A stretch of 64,000 nt of DNA, taken from positions 1,240,001 through 1,304,000 of the forward strand of contig NC_004663.1 of NCBI RefSeq assembly GCF_000011065.1. The letters run 5' to 3'. The position numbers and the translations under genes were made by a program. Below, one piece after another: positions 1 through 9,523 of this stretch. The notes beneath the pieces are model-generated. The model was not told the origin of the DNA. It did not search any database and worked only from the letters and a program-made list of their open reading frames with translations. Position 1 is the stretch's first letter. Each line of letters begins with the position of its first letter. This DNA is from Bacteroides thetaiotaomicron VPI-5482 (GTDB taxonomy: Bacteria > Bacteroidota > Bacteroidia > Bacteroidales > Bacteroidaceae).

Positions 1-1
1 G

Positions 2-1753
2 TCCATTATTCTGAATACTTTGGACGATATGCCCCAAGAGGCTCAGGAATACCGCAAGCTGCTCGAATCACAGAATATTAAGTCACTAATGGCAGTTCCG
101 CTCATATCCAAAGACAAAATATGGGGATATATGGGCATTGATATGGTGAAGGCTTATCGCAGTTGGAGTAATGTAGATCTTCAGTGGTTTTCTTCATTGG
201 CAAACATTATCAGTATATACATAGAACTGCGCAAGTCCGAACTTCAAGCGAAGGAAGACCGACTGGCACTGGATCATAGAGAAAAGATTCTCCGTAATAT
301 CTATAAGAATCTGCCGGCTGGTATCGAACTTTACGATAAAGACGGTTATCTGATTGATATCAATGATAAAGAACTGGAAATATTCGGCTTAACTGATAAA
401 AATGAGGTCTTGGGGATCAATCTGTTTGACAATCCCAATATTCCGCAAGAAATAAAAGAGAAGCTAAGGGCGCGGAATGATGTAGACTTTTCAATCAATT
501 ATGATTTCTCCAAAGTAAATAAATATATAGAAACTCAACGGAAAGGAGTCATTAACCTCACTACGAAAGTAACTACGCTTTATGACTCTCAGAATCAGTT
601 CATCAACTATCTGTTTATCAATATAGATACAACAGAAACCACCAATGCATACACCAAGATACAAGAATTTGAGAATCTGTTTCTCCTGATTGGTGATTAT
701 GCCAATGTGGGGTTTGCACACTTCAATATACTGACCAGAGATGGCTATGCCCAAGATACATGGTATCGGAATTTAGGTGAAAAAGATGGGACTCCTATGA
801 CTGAAGTAATTGGAGTATACTCACATGTACATCCTGAAGATCAGGCGGTTCTGAAGAGTTTTGTCCGAGGAGTCAAAGAAGGGAAAGCTACCAGTTTGCG
901 GAAAGAAGTCCGTGTTAGCAGAGAGAACGGGAAATATACATGGACCAGTATCAATGTTATGGTCAGAGATTATCGTCCGGAGGAAGGCATTATCGAAATG
1001 CTGTGTATCAATTATGATATTACCACTCTGAAAGAGACTGAACAGAAACTGATTATCGCCCGTGATAAAGCGGAAGAACTGGACCGTCTGAAATCAGCTT
1101 TTCTGGCTAATATGAGTCACGAAATCCGTACTCCGCTGAATGCGATTGTCGGCTTTTCCAGCCTGTTGGCAGAAACCGAAAGCAAGGAAGAATGTCAGGA
1201 CTATATCAAGATTGTACAGGATAATAATGACCTTCTCTTGCGACTGATATCTGACATTCTCGATCTTGCGAAGATAGAGGCAGGAACATTCAACTTTGTA
1301 TATGCCGACTTGGATGTAAATGAGGTCTGCTCTGAAATTATCAAGTCCACTGGTATGAAAGTGAAAGGAAATATCAAGCTCCTTTTTGAAAAGCAAATCC
1401 CCGAATGCCATATCTATACAGATAAGAACCGGTTTATGCAGGTGATCACTAACTTTATAAATAATGCACTAAAGTTCACCCATGAGGGGACTATCGCTTT
1501 GGGATACGAACAGATATCTTCTCAGAAAATAAGGTTCTATGTGCGCGATACAGGCGTTGGAATCCCTGCCAGCAAGATAAACAGCGTATTCGAACGTTTT
1601 GTAAAACTGAACAATTTTGTCCAGGGAACGGGACTGGGACTTTCTATCTGTAAAAGCATCATTACACAGATGGAAGGAGAAATCGGGGTAGATTCAACTG
1701 AAGGAGCAGGCTCCTGTTTTTGGTTTACACTTCCTTACCACACAAATGAGTGA
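2..1753 (+). CDS. Sensor histidine kinase, GAF-PAS-PAS-HisKA-HATPase, 5' end outside the window
   Basis: The frame is open to the left edge, so the protein is N-terminally truncated; the first in-frame start-like codon is only a TTG at 20. Counting from that codon, residues 1-75 look like the end of a GAF domain, followed by two PAS-like segments (about 90-200 and 220-345). The HisKA H-box MSHEIRTP has its phospho-acceptor His at about residue 367. The ATPase follows, with N-box NNALKF, G1 DTGVGI, F-box FERF and G2 GTGLGLS. It ends after the ATPase, with no receiver or DNA-binding domain, so it is not a hybrid two-component PUL regulator. The expected role is autophosphorylation and phosphotransfer to a separate response regulator. 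No transmembrane segment is visible in this part. The signal and partner cannot be told. Confidence 0.9.
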   Translation, partial: SIILNTLDDMPQEAQEYRKLLESQNIKSLMAVPLISKDKIWGYMGIDMVKAYRSWSNVDLQWFSSLANIISIYIELRKSELQAKEDRLALDHREKILRNIYKNLPAGIELYDKDGYLIDINDKELEIFGLTDKNEVLGINLFDNPNIPQEIKEKLRARNDVDFSINYDFSKVNKYIETQRKGVINLTTKVTTLYDSQNQFINYLFINIDTTETTNAYTKIQEFENLFLLIGDYANVGFAHFNILTRDGYAQDTWYRNLGEKDGTPMTEVIGVYSHVHPEDQAVLKSFVRGVKEGKATSLRKEVRVSRENGKYTWTSINVMVRDYRPEEGIIEMLCINYDITTLKETEQKLIIARDKAEELDRLKSAFLANMSHEIRTPLNAIVGFSSLLAETESKEECQDYIKIVQDNNDLLLRLISDILDLAKIEAGTFNFVYADLDVNEVCSEIIKSTGMKVKGNIKLLFEKQIPECHIYTDKNRFMQVITNFINNALKFTHEGTIALGYEQISSQKIRFYVRDTGVGIPASKINSVFERFVKLNNFVQGTGLGLSICKSIITQMEGEIGVDSTEGAGSCFWFTLPYHTNE

Positions 1754-1762
1754 AAAAAGGTA

Positions 1763-1770
1763 TATCTTTG
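1763..1770 (+). promoter_or_regulatory. -7 element of a Bacteroides promoter for the GNAT gene
   Basis: TATCTTTG matches the Bacteroides -7 consensus TAnnTTTG. It lies just past the kinase stop and 22 bp before the acetyltransferase ATG, leaving a very short leader. No good TTTG -33 element sits 19-20 bp upstream, so this is a half-match. Confidence 0.5.
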
Positions 1771-1792
1771 CACTTCATTTATTACCATTATT

Positions 1793-2338
1793 ATGCAGAC
1801 TTACATAGAAACATCCCGTTTAATTCTCCGCGATTGGAAGGAAGAAGATATTCCGGCTTTTGCCCGCATGAACGCCGACCCTCATGTTATGGAATTTTTT
1901 CTCCATCCGCTGACTCCGGAAGAATCACTTGCTTTTTATCACCGTATCCAAAATGAGTTTCAGACCTGTGGCTTTGGCTTGTATGCTGTAGAACGTAAAG
2001 AAGATCATGCTTTTATGGGATATACCGGACTGCATCAGATCACATTTGACGTTGATTTTGCTCCGGGTATAGAAATCGGCTGGCGATTGGCGCACGAATA
2101 TTGGGGACGTGGTTATGCTCCGGAAGCAGCAACCGCTTGTTTGGAGTATGCTCGTAAGAGTTTAGATATCAAAGAATTGTTCTCGTTTACTTCTCTTCCC
2201 AACCAACGTTCGGAAAGGGTGATGCAGAAAATAGGGATGGAACGGGTTAGAGAATTTGGTCATCCGCTTGTTCCGGCTGAGCATCCGTTACATAGACACG
2301 TGTTGTATTACATAGATTTAAGAAAGCATTCATCGTAA
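1793..2338 (+). CDS. GNAT-family N-acetyltransferase (RimJ/RimL type)
   Basis: 181 residues, the usual size for a single-domain GNAT. The N-terminal ETSRLILRDWKEEDIPAF is typical of the RimJ/RimL-like Acetyltransf_3 group. The acetyl-CoA pyrophosphate loop is visible as the EYWGRGYAPEA region (about residues 102-112). The C-terminal NQRSERVMQKIGM helix, also typical, follows. It is probably a cytosolic acetyl-CoA-dependent acetyltransferase of a protein N-terminus or a small amine; the substrate cannot be inferred. It starts 39 bp after the kinase stop and has its own -7 element. There is no link to the glycan genes downstream, which lie on the other strand. Confidence 0.9.
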   Translation: MQTYIETSRLILRDWKEEDIPAFARMNADPHVMEFFLHPLTPEESLAFYHRIQNEFQTCGFGLYAVERKEDHAFMGYTGLHQITFDVDFAPGIEIGWRLAHEYWGRGYAPEAATACLEYARKSLDIKELFSFTSLPNQRSERVMQKIGMERVREFGHPLVPAEHPLHRHVLYYIDLRKHSS

Positions 2339-2482
2339 GGTATTCAGTGCAATGACATAAAAAGAGAAAGGGAGTAATGTATCAATAATTTATCGATTCA
2401 CTTAGAAGATACAGAACTTTTCAAAATCAGCACCAACATCTATACGAAAGACATTGACTAATGATACAGTAACTTCCAGTCA

Positions 2483-2539
2483 TTTATTAATAAATTCTTT
2501 CATCGTTTATTATAAACGTCCTTCCAGTTTATTATAAAC
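2483..2539. repeat. Short palindrome array, 22-bp period (three units)
   Basis: GTTTATTATAAAC occurs at 2505-2517 and exactly again at 2527-2539, separated by 9 bases (gtccttcca). A related palindrome, ATTTATTAATAAAT (2482-2495), lies 9 bases before the first copy, its right half in register. Starts are 22 bp apart, about two helical turns. The layout is the same as at 59907-59985 although the palindrome sequence differs. It lies about 46 bp beyond the minus-strand terminator at 2586-2620. Function unknown: protein-binding sites or a small repeat element are both possible. Confidence 0.6.
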
Positions 2540-2585
2540 TCGAATTTCGATCTTACTGCAAGGAATATCAATTTTAAGCAACAAA

Positions 2586-2620
2586 AAGGGCTGCAATTCC
2601 CATAAAGAATCGCAGCCCTT
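2586..2620 (-). terminator. Intrinsic terminator after the ABC permease gene
   Basis: AAGGGCTGC (2586-2594) pairs perfectly with GCAGCCCTT (2612-2620), and the inner ATTC/GAAT can extend the stem. On the minus strand the stem is followed by a T-rich run (TTTTTGTT). It lies about 200 bp past the permease stop. Confidence 0.75.
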
Positions 2621-2820
2621 AGCTTGTGTCAGACTATCTAACAAGCATTATCCGGAGTGGGAATGCCTGCAAACTGTTATTATATTATACTTATTATTGC
2701 TCATTTTTTCGTCTATATTATCAATGTTATCGAATTTACTTCCGGTTTTCACTTACAAAGATACAACATTAAAAGTGGTTTGTCAACTCCTCCATGCTTC
2801 TTTCATACATCCATTCAGAT

Positions 2821-5229
2821 TTATTCCGTCTTTATAATCTCCGCAGGATTAATTCGTGCCGCCTTATTCACTTGCCAGAACAATGTACCTGCGGAAATAG
2901 CTACGACAACCAACAAAGCTATCACAAAAATAGAAATGCTTACCGGAGTTTTGACCACAAAATCTGATGTATATATGTATATCAGATAGTATGATAATGG
3001 CATCGTGAGTAATGTTGCACCGCCTATAATCCATATATATTTGCGGAACAGGATGGAATAAAGATTCCTGAGCCGGGCACCATTCACTTTCCGGATGGCT
3101 ACTTCCCGATATCGCTGGCGGATATCAAATAACGAAAGACCAAATAATCCCAAAGCGGAAACAAATATAGAGATAGTGGCAAAAAGGGTGAAGACGGTTG
3201 CAATGCGGCGGTCGTCCTGATACAACGCTTTTATATCATCTTTCAGCCAATGATAATCGAATTCATTAGAGTTATATATGTCTTCCCTGCATTTCTTAAG
3301 ATAATCAACTAATTGTTTTTCTTTTCCCGGCACACAGGATATTTGACACTGGGCATTAATTCCTGCGCTGGATATCATATATATAATCGGCTTTTTACCA
3401 GCAGTCAAATGTCCAGAGTAATAATCTGCAATAATAGCCTGTACAGGCATCAATGACAATCCACCTTCTACTATTTTACCATTAGATATAGAACTCCAAA
3501 GTGAACTTTCACCTTTGACGAATGCATCTTCCCGACGGGTATAACCAAAAGCTTTTAATGCCGCTTTGTTCATAGCTACCAGATAATCGGCATGTCCATT
3601 TACTTCATCGGGCAATGAACCATCAACTATATGTAATCCATATAACTTAAAGAAATCCACTGTTACCCACATCATTGCCATATTTAACTTTCCTCCCTTA
3701 TCATTTATCATACTTGACATGCTACCAGCCGATAAAATGCCTTCGCGACCAGTATCTCCGGCAAACCAGTGTTCGATATATGGGCATTCATTCAGCTTCT
3801 GTTCCATAACTTCTCTGTCATGCCACCGCTTATTTTGTATTTCCTGACTATCCTCCCACCATTGGTTAGGAAGCTTTGGCATCAGATCAGCATATAAAAT
3901 TCCTTCGGTTCTGAAACCCGGAGGTGTATTCAGCAGGAAATGAAGATGATTACTAAAATACAACGATAAGATGATCAGTAAAAGAGTGATACTATATTGC
4001 ACAAATAAGAAAAGGGTGCGTGTTTTCACTGACTGACGTGAAGTACCAATCGTACTTATAGACACGACCGGAGGCAAATAATTGTATTTAAGATAAGGAT
4101 AAATCGTTGTCAACAGTGGCAACAATATAAATATTGCCAAAGAGAGCTGCCAATCGAAAGCTGTATACATAACGTTGCTTTCCAGCAAACGATTGGCATA
4201 TCCTGAAAACATCTCTATAAAGAACCATGCGAAAAATAAAGCGATGAGTACCATCAAGACATTCTCTGTCCATAACTGAAGAAAAAGTGTACGACCTCTC
4301 ATGCCAAATACTTTCCTGATGCCATACTCCTTGGAACGCTTTAGCATAAAAACCAAATAGATATTGACGAAATTGAGAATGCCGGCCAAAAGAAGCAACA
4401 GGCATACACAGGACAGTACCCATAAATGAAATCGACTGCTGTAATGCCACATTTCCGGAGCATCGGCTTTTGCTGCTAATATCTTATTCCAATAAAGCTC
4501 ACTGACAGGAATAAAATCATAACGTATACGGTAACCGCCATCAGCTTGACGGTAGATATTACTAATAGCGTTAATAGCATCTACATCCACTCCCGGCATA
4601 AAACGGATAAGTTCAACCAGCATCTTTCCCCATCCTCTTTCTCCATTCTTGAGTTCGAGGTTTAAAACGATGTCAAATGTTAACGAGGATTTACATGCCG
4701 GTTCATCCAATACACCACAGACAGTGAGAAGATGACCACCGGAATAACTTAGTTTTTCTCCAATTGGATTTTCCTTTCCAAATACACGCTCGGCAAACTG
4801 GCGGGTAACAAGTACATCATTGGGAGCTTTCATTGGTGTACCACTGAGGGGATACGTGAAGAAATGAAAGAAAGCGGTATCTGCCGCTAATAATTGTACG
4901 GTATACGGCTTTCCATTTATGGCAACATTATCATTGCTGAAAGTTACAAAACGGGCCTTTTCCTTCACAGCTTCCGGAGAATAGAAAACTGTATCTGCTC
5001 CACTATATCCATCTGATACACTACCTGCATATACATTCCCATCAATATCCCGAAGCGGTATATATACATTTTCAGCATCTATGCAATGAGTATTTACTCG
5101 TGTCTCCTGATGAATATAACGTACCAGTATGATTGTACACGCCAGACTTAATGACAAGCCGACAATATTAATGACTGTATATGATTTGGAGCGCACAAGG
5201 AAACGCCATGCATACTTTAGTGTTTTCAT
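2821..5229 (-). CDS. ABC transporter permease of the MacB/FtsX type
   Basis: The start is placed at the ATG of MKTLKYAWRFLVRSKS (5227-5229), giving 802 residues; an upstream extension in the same frame is low-complexity and non-conserved. The architecture is that of the Bacteroides two-module MacB-like permeases: TM1 at about 20-42 (VINIVGLSLSLACTIILV), a periplasmic core domain, an FtsX-type TM bundle (about 275-410), a further TM and periplasmic core, and a second FtsX bundle (about 680-800, ending NPAEIIKTE). Such proteins usually work with an ATPase and move or sense substrates at the inner membrane. No ATPase gene is adjacent, so the partner is elsewhere. No evident link to pectin use. 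Confidence 0.85.
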   Translation of the reverse strand: MKTLKYAWRFLVRSKSYTVINIVGLSLSLACTIILVRYIHQETRVNTHCIDAENVYIPLRDIDGNVYAGSVSDGYSGADTVFYSPEAVKEKARFVTFSNDNVAINGKPYTVQLLAADTAFFHFFTYPLSGTPMKAPNDVLVTRQFAERVFGKENPIGEKLSYSGGHLLTVCGVLDEPACKSSLTFDIVLNLELKNGERGWGKMLVELIRFMPGVDVDAINAISNIYRQADGGYRIRYDFIPVSELYWNKILAAKADAPEMWHYSSRFHLWVLSCVCLLLLLAGILNFVNIYLVFMLKRSKEYGIRKVFGMRGRTLFLQLWTENVLMVLIALFFAWFFIEMFSGYANRLLESNVMYTAFDWQLSLAIFILLPLLTTIYPYLKYNYLPPVVSISTIGTSRQSVKTRTLFLFVQYSITLLLIILSLYFSNHLHFLLNTPPGFRTEGILYADLMPKLPNQWWEDSQEIQNKRWHDREVMEQKLNECPYIEHWFAGDTGREGILSAGSMSSMINDKGGKLNMAMMWVTVDFFKLYGLHIVDGSLPDEVNGHADYLVAMNKAALKAFGYTRREDAFVKGESSLWSSISNGKIVEGGLSLMPVQAIIADYYSGHLTAGKKPIIYMISSAGINAQCQISCVPGKEKQLVDYLKKCREDIYNSNEFDYHWLKDDIKALYQDDRRIATVFTLFATISIFVSALGLFGLSLFDIRQRYREVAIRKVNGARLRNLYSILFRKYIWIIGGATLLTMPLSYYLIYIYTSDFVVKTPVSISIFVIALLVVVAISAGTLFWQVNKAARINPAEIIKTE

Positions 5230-5320
5230 TATATTCTGTTGTTTGCAGAAGAATACTTCAAATCCTGTGCCAAAACATAAAGCGTTATATACTAGTGATT
5301 TGGATTTATCAGCATATATT

Positions 5321-5346
5321 CTTTTTGTGCATATACGCACAAAAAG
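5321..5346. promoter_or_regulatory. Perfect 10-bp inverted repeat upstream of the ABC permease
   Basis: CTTTTTGTGC (5321-5330), 6-nt spacer, GCACAAAAAG (5337-5346). The T-run precedes and the A-run follows the GC core on both strands, which is the wrong arrangement for a classical terminator. It lies about 92 bp upstream of the permease start and next to the GH78 terminator. An operator for the permease gene is possible; no regulator is identified. Confidence 0.4.
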
Positions 5347-5370
5347 AGTGCGATAATGCACAGATAGAAA

Positions 5371-5412
5371 GACCTCCGGCCTATTGCCGCTATAGCAATA
5401 CAACCGGAGGCC
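5371..5412 (-). terminator. Terminator of the GH127-GH141-GH78 operon
   Basis: A stem of CCTCCGG (5373-5379) with CCGGAGG (5404-5410), extended inwards by TATTGC/GCAATA pairing. On the minus strand it is followed by TTTCT. It lies 23 bp past the GH78 stop codon. Confidence 0.75.
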
Positions 5413-5434
5413 TTATTTCAATCTGAATCTCTGA

Positions 5435-7639
5435 CTACAAACGATAGGTAACAATCCTTTCTTCCGGAGAATCAATCCAAAGGCGCCATACACCTTCCGA
5501 AACCTTCTCCACAGTTCCCATATTGGCTTTTGGCTGACGGCGACTCTGGATGGTCAGATAACCTTTTCCTTCCGTGGCCTTCACTTTAATGGTTTTATTA
5601 TCCATGTAGACATGAATGTCTCCGTTCGGAGTAGGTACGGTACCTTCCATCCATTTCAAACCTCCCAATACCGGACTGACAGCAAACTCTTTATAACCCT
5701 CTTTCGTTGGTTTGACTCCCAAATAGTATTTACCCAGCAGATAAATAGGACTTGCTCCCCAAGCGTGGCACAAGCTCTTTCCGTATGGGCGGCCATACAT
5801 GGCAAGATGCTGTGTTCCGCTTTCCTCCGGATTATATTTCTCCCAAAAAGAGGTTGCTCCTGCTTTCAACATTCCACCCCAGTAAGCTTTCATTTCTTTC
5901 ATTACAGTCTCCTGCTCACCAAGAGCACAAAGGGCTTCCAGTTCGTAAAAACGCATATAAGGCGTTGTTATTTTCAGAATCTCATCATTCAGGAGAACGG
6001 ACTGTTTAATGGCCTGCTGCTTATCCGCATTCAGATAATCAAAGAAAACAGAGAACATATTAGCGTATCGGGTTACGGCATCACTCTGACGTCCATCCAC
6101 ACAATTGTGCACAAATGCCTGTTTCTGATTATTCCAGAAAGTCGGCTCTAATTTTGCTTTTAACGCAGAAGCTAACTTCTCATATTTTTGTTGTCCGTCC
6201 TTATCTCCGACTAAATCTGCACAAAGTGCCATCGTCTCCAGACTCCGGCAAAACAAAACCTGTTCGAAAGAAAGTTCTCCCTTTTTGTCTAAATAGCCAT
6301 CCGCCCAGTCCACAAATACCCAGTCGCCGGACATTCCTTCCACCATACCATTCTTATTCGTACGTCCCAATACATAATCCATCATTGTTTGCATACGTGG
6401 ATATAGCTGGTTGACGAAATGCCGGTCACCGCTATACATATAATAATCATATACGCTTAAGAACCAGTAGAAAGTGTAATCCATAATGGTGTTACTATGG
6501 CTGGTCACCGGATCTTTTCCACGAAGTAACCAGATGGTACGCTTCACGGACTCACTGTCAAAGAACAGATAATAATTCATCAGATAACTTTGGATGGCAT
6601 CGCCACTCCATACCCAACGGTCGCGCTTGATACCGTCTATAAAAAACTCGCGTGTAGTAAGATGCATCGTGTATGCTCCCACCTCCCAGATACAGTTCAG
6701 TTCCTCGTCGTTACAACGGAAGTTACCACGATATTCTTCGGGAAGATATTCATATTGCATAGATACTTCACCAATCTGTACTTCCGGTTCGTGAGTGATG
6801 TATACATAGCGGAATGCTTTGCTGTTCTCCAGCGTATATTCATTATCAGAATGATGCAAAGGAGATGTGCTGCGGATAGCGAGATCAGTGATCTGTCCCG
6901 GCTCCAGCAGGAGTTTATCCAATGTTTCGCAATATGCTTTGTCTTTCGCTTCTTCCGGACTTTCACCATAATAGAGGTCAATCTTTCCCTTGCCCGAAAG
7001 GTTCTTTAATGTGATAAATCCGAAAGTTTCTTTTCCAAAATCATACAGTATGCCTCCTTCCGGTTGTTCTGTTTTAGCGACAGGTTGCTGAGGTTCACGC
7101 ATCAGGCTGAATTGGGAAGGACGTTGAGTGGCACCGTCAAAGTTCCAGCATCCGGCATCCATATAGATGGTGGCAGATGTGTCACTAGCCTTACCGCTTT
7201 CATCGATCCATTCCTTATCTTCATAAGTTACCCGCCAGGACGAATCAGAGTTTACCGTCTTTCCTTTCACATAGATAGTGGGAGGCGTTGCCTGATTCCA
7301 TACTTTAATATTTAGGCTATGTTTTCCTGCCGGAAGCAGCAAGGTTTCAGGCATTCCGAACTGAAGTTTCCCGTCCAGCTTCACATTATATGTTCCCTCG
7401 GCAGCAATAAACACTTCTTCTGGTTCGGAAAGATTCAATACTTTGCTGAACTCTACGACTACATAATGACTGTCTGTTTTCCAAAAAGGAGGAAAAAAAG
7501 CACCACGTTCCGTACGTCGGTTGTTCATCTGGTTGCCCAACCAGATTTCATAGTCCCCCGGATACCATATCCAAGTTTGGGCAAAGGTGCTGCTTGCCAA
7601 TGACAAGGCACCCAAAAGTATCATGCATTTCTTTTTCAT
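5435..7639 (-). CDS. GH78-type alpha-L-rhamnosidase, periplasmic
   Basis: 734 residues with a type I signal peptide (cleavage near SSTFAQ). N-terminal beta-sandwich modules (about 22-310) precede an (alpha/alpha)6 barrel (about 320-640) and a C-terminal beta-sandwich, the GH78 plan. The acid-rich loop DGIKRDRWVWSGD (about residue 340) and SFWEKYNPEE (about residue 598) occupy the positions of the catalytic carboxylates. Last gene of the operon, only 5 bp after the GH141 stop. By position and family it corresponds to the B. thetaiotaomicron enzyme that I recall as removing the alpha-L-rhamnose attached to apiose in RG-II chain A. The family call is firm; linkage specificity is from recollection. 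Confidence 0.85.
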   Translation of the reverse strand: MKKKCMILLGALSLASSTFAQTWIWYPGDYEIWLGNQMNNRRTERGAFFPPFWKTDSHYVVVEFSKVLNLSEPEEVFIAAEGTYNVKLDGKLQFGMPETLLLPAGKHSLNIKVWNQATPPTIYVKGKTVNSDSSWRVTYEDKEWIDESGKASDTSATIYMDAGCWNFDGATQRPSQFSLMREPQQPVAKTEQPEGGILYDFGKETFGFITLKNLSGKGKIDLYYGESPEEAKDKAYCETLDKLLLEPGQITDLAIRSTSPLHHSDNEYTLENSKAFRYVYITHEPEVQIGEVSMQYEYLPEEYRGNFRCNDEELNCIWEVGAYTMHLTTREFFIDGIKRDRWVWSGDAIQSYLMNYYLFFDSESVKRTIWLLRGKDPVTSHSNTIMDYTFYWFLSVYDYYMYSGDRHFVNQLYPRMQTMMDYVLGRTNKNGMVEGMSGDWVFVDWADGYLDKKGELSFEQVLFCRSLETMALCADLVGDKDGQQKYEKLASALKAKLEPTFWNNQKQAFVHNCVDGRQSDAVTRYANMFSVFFDYLNADKQQAIKQSVLLNDEILKITTPYMRFYELEALCALGEQETVMKEMKAYWGGMLKAGATSFWEKYNPEESGTQHLAMYGRPYGKSLCHAWGASPIYLLGKYYLGVKPTKEGYKEFAVSPVLGGLKWMEGTVPTPNGDIHVYMDNKTIKVKATEGKGYLTIQSRRQPKANMGTVEKVSEGVWRLWIDSPEERIVTYRL

Positions 7640-7644
7640 TTTTC

Positions 7645-9504
7645 TTATTTCTTCAAGTCCCTATATTCGGCTTCCAACCCTGCACGTTCACGAATGACTG
7701 TATCTACCTGCGGACCATTGTTCTCCCATACATTTCCGGGACCGTTCGCATTTTGCAGATACTTCTCCCCTTCCGTCCAGTTATCGCGTACAGTGATAAA
7801 AGAAGAGCCTTCGTCCGTATAGAGATAAAACCAATGATTGGGATCGTGTACATAACCTGGCTTATAAATGCTATGTACGCAATTCTCAGTTACATAACTT
7901 TTCGGCTGCGAGCCCAGTGTATAAACTCCGGCTACGTCATACATATGCTTTGCATAGTGATGAATCAGATTCGCGTGCACTCTGTTGTTACGCATACAGT
8001 TCACTGTCTGCGTCCAGCCCCAGCCAAGGCTGATGCCGCTATAAGGAACTTCGCAGATTTCATTGTGTTCTATATTAATATCTTTCACATAGCCCGCAAG
8101 GATTGCAAGACATCCCCAATCTTCATTACCCACTTCGGTAAAGTAGCAATTACTGATTTGTTGATGCGCGCATACTTCCCGAAGGTCGGTAGGGTCATAA
8201 GGTAAATGTGTTTCATGGGCAGCCGGAGAGAAACTGCCGACCACCAGTCCGTTCCCCGCAATATCACGGAAAAGACAGCCACGAACGACACCGCCCTGCA
8301 CGGCTTCTTCATAATCCAGCCCGGTTGAGCCTAAATGATCGAACCGACAGCGCTCAAAGTCGATCTGATTGGCAGCAGCCACGCTTACAGCCGCGGCAGG
8401 ACGTCCCAGCCATCCTTGATTATCCAAGGGATGATTCAGATAGTCCCGTTCCATTTTCGGGTCAATACGATAACCGTCTGTCAGATACATTCCCGCCTGA
8501 AGAGGAACATGGCCTTTCTCAGACGGACGCATCCAAGTCGTATGAGAGAACGTGATTTTCTCAAAACGGATATGTGAAACAGGACGGTCGAACGTCCCTT
8601 TTACTTGTATCAATGTCTCTATGGCAGGCACTATCACTTCCGTGCCGGCATCCTGCAACTTCTCTCCTTCCCGAGGATAATAATAGACTTTACGGGCATC
8701 TATGTCGTGATACCATTCTCCCGCTACATCCAGTAGTTCACGGGCATTCGTCAGATAAAAAGCAGAATTATGCCCATCTGTCGTTACCATCGGACGTGGC
8801 CAGGGATGCTCAAACTGAATCCGGCTCTCCGGCTGATGAAAACGTATTGCGGCACTGTCTCCAGCCAGTTCGACAGAACGAATACGAAGATTGGCCACAC
8901 ACCACATCTGATGCAATACCATCTCTGCATATTTGGCCTTCAAAGCCCCTTTTCCGTCTACCAGTCTGCGTATGGCAACCGCAGGAACATAAAGAATCTC
9001 ATTCTTCTCGTCCACACTGCAAATGCGGTTCATCTTCTCAAAATCCTCTACGTCACGGGCACGGACAGCTTTCTTACCATTCACCCATAACTGACGGAAA
9101 TCCAGTGGCCGCCCGTTGAACATGGGCACATCCGCTACCCAGAGTTTTCCCTGCTTCTTCCATCCACCGATCCGGATGCCGCCACTCAATACCACTTTTT
9201 CATCAGCTACCGGGCGGATCACCGTGGGAGAATCCTCCGTCCCGCTGTCTTCCGGACGAATAAACACCGGTTCATAGAGTGCATACGTACCGCCTTCCAT
9301 ACAGATCGTAATTCCTCCCCGCACCCGTTCATCATCTGTCCGGCGCCATTCGCGTGCCTGACGCAAAGCAGAAGTCAACGTCGCTTTCGGAGATGGACGT
9401 GTACCGTCATTGAGATCATTCCCCTGCGGCGAAATCCAGATTTCACCTGCTGACAGCAGATGTGCACCCAGCAGGCATATAGTTGTTACCAATAACTTTT
9501 TCAT
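7645..9504 (-). CDS. GH141 alpha-L-fucosidase-like right-handed beta-helix enzyme
   Basis: 619 residues with a type I signal peptide (LLGAHLLSAG). The N-terminal ISPQGNDLNDGT and the repeated strand-turn pattern from about 330 to 560 mark a right-handed parallel beta-helix of the pectate-lyase superfamily. Conserved motifs include GHVPLQAGMYL, STGLDYEEAVQGG and VPYSGISLGWGW. The family and context match GH141, whose founding member in B. thetaiotaomicron acts as an alpha-L-fucosidase on RG-II chain A. Middle gene of the GH127-GH141-GH78 operon: 19 bp after the GH127 stop, 5 bp before GH78. I see no truncation. Catalytic residues cannot be assigned from sequence alone. Confidence 0.82.
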   Translation of the reverse strand: MKKLLVTTICLLGAHLLSAGEIWISPQGNDLNDGTRPSPKATLTSALRQAREWRRTDDERVRGGITICMEGGTYALYEPVFIRPEDSGTEDSPTVIRPVADEKVVLSGGIRIGGWKKQGKLWVADVPMFNGRPLDFRQLWVNGKKAVRARDVEDFEKMNRICSVDEKNEILYVPAVAIRRLVDGKGALKAKYAEMVLHQMWCVANLRIRSVELAGDSAAIRFHQPESRIQFEHPWPRPMVTTDGHNSAFYLTNARELLDVAGEWYHDIDARKVYYYPREGEKLQDAGTEVIVPAIETLIQVKGTFDRPVSHIRFEKITFSHTTWMRPSEKGHVPLQAGMYLTDGYRIDPKMERDYLNHPLDNQGWLGRPAAAVSVAAANQIDFERCRFDHLGSTGLDYEEAVQGGVVRGCLFRDIAGNGLVVGSFSPAAHETHLPYDPTDLREVCAHQQISNCYFTEVGNEDWGCLAILAGYVKDINIEHNEICEVPYSGISLGWGWTQTVNCMRNNRVHANLIHHYAKHMYDVAGVYTLGSQPKSYVTENCVHSIYKPGYVHDPNHWFYLYTDEGSSFITVRDNWTEGEKYLQNANGPGNVWENNGPQVDTVIRERAGLEAEYRDLKK

Positions 9505-9523
9505 TTTTCTTTTTTACAATGGG

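Larger units (their letters stand above)
2339..2820. other. Convergent intergenic region with a palindrome array and a terminator
   Basis: No credible gene in 482 bp; short open frames lack family features. It holds a small array of AT-rich palindromes with 22-bp period (2483-2539) and a strong hairpin terminator (2586-2620) for the minus-strand permease gene, both listed separately. The remainder (2621-2820) is AT-rich with no structure I can name. Confidence 0.6.

Noticed and set aside
5230..5403. 58-residue N-terminal extension of the ABC permease
   Set aside because: The extension crosses the palindrome and the GH78 terminator region and has no conserved sequence; MKTLKYAWRFLVRSKS is the normal family start.
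6590..7009. Plus-strand ORF of 139 codons inside the GH78 gene (and many similar antisense ORFs)
   Set aside because: They mirror the codon pattern of the true gene on the other strand and lack family features or signals.
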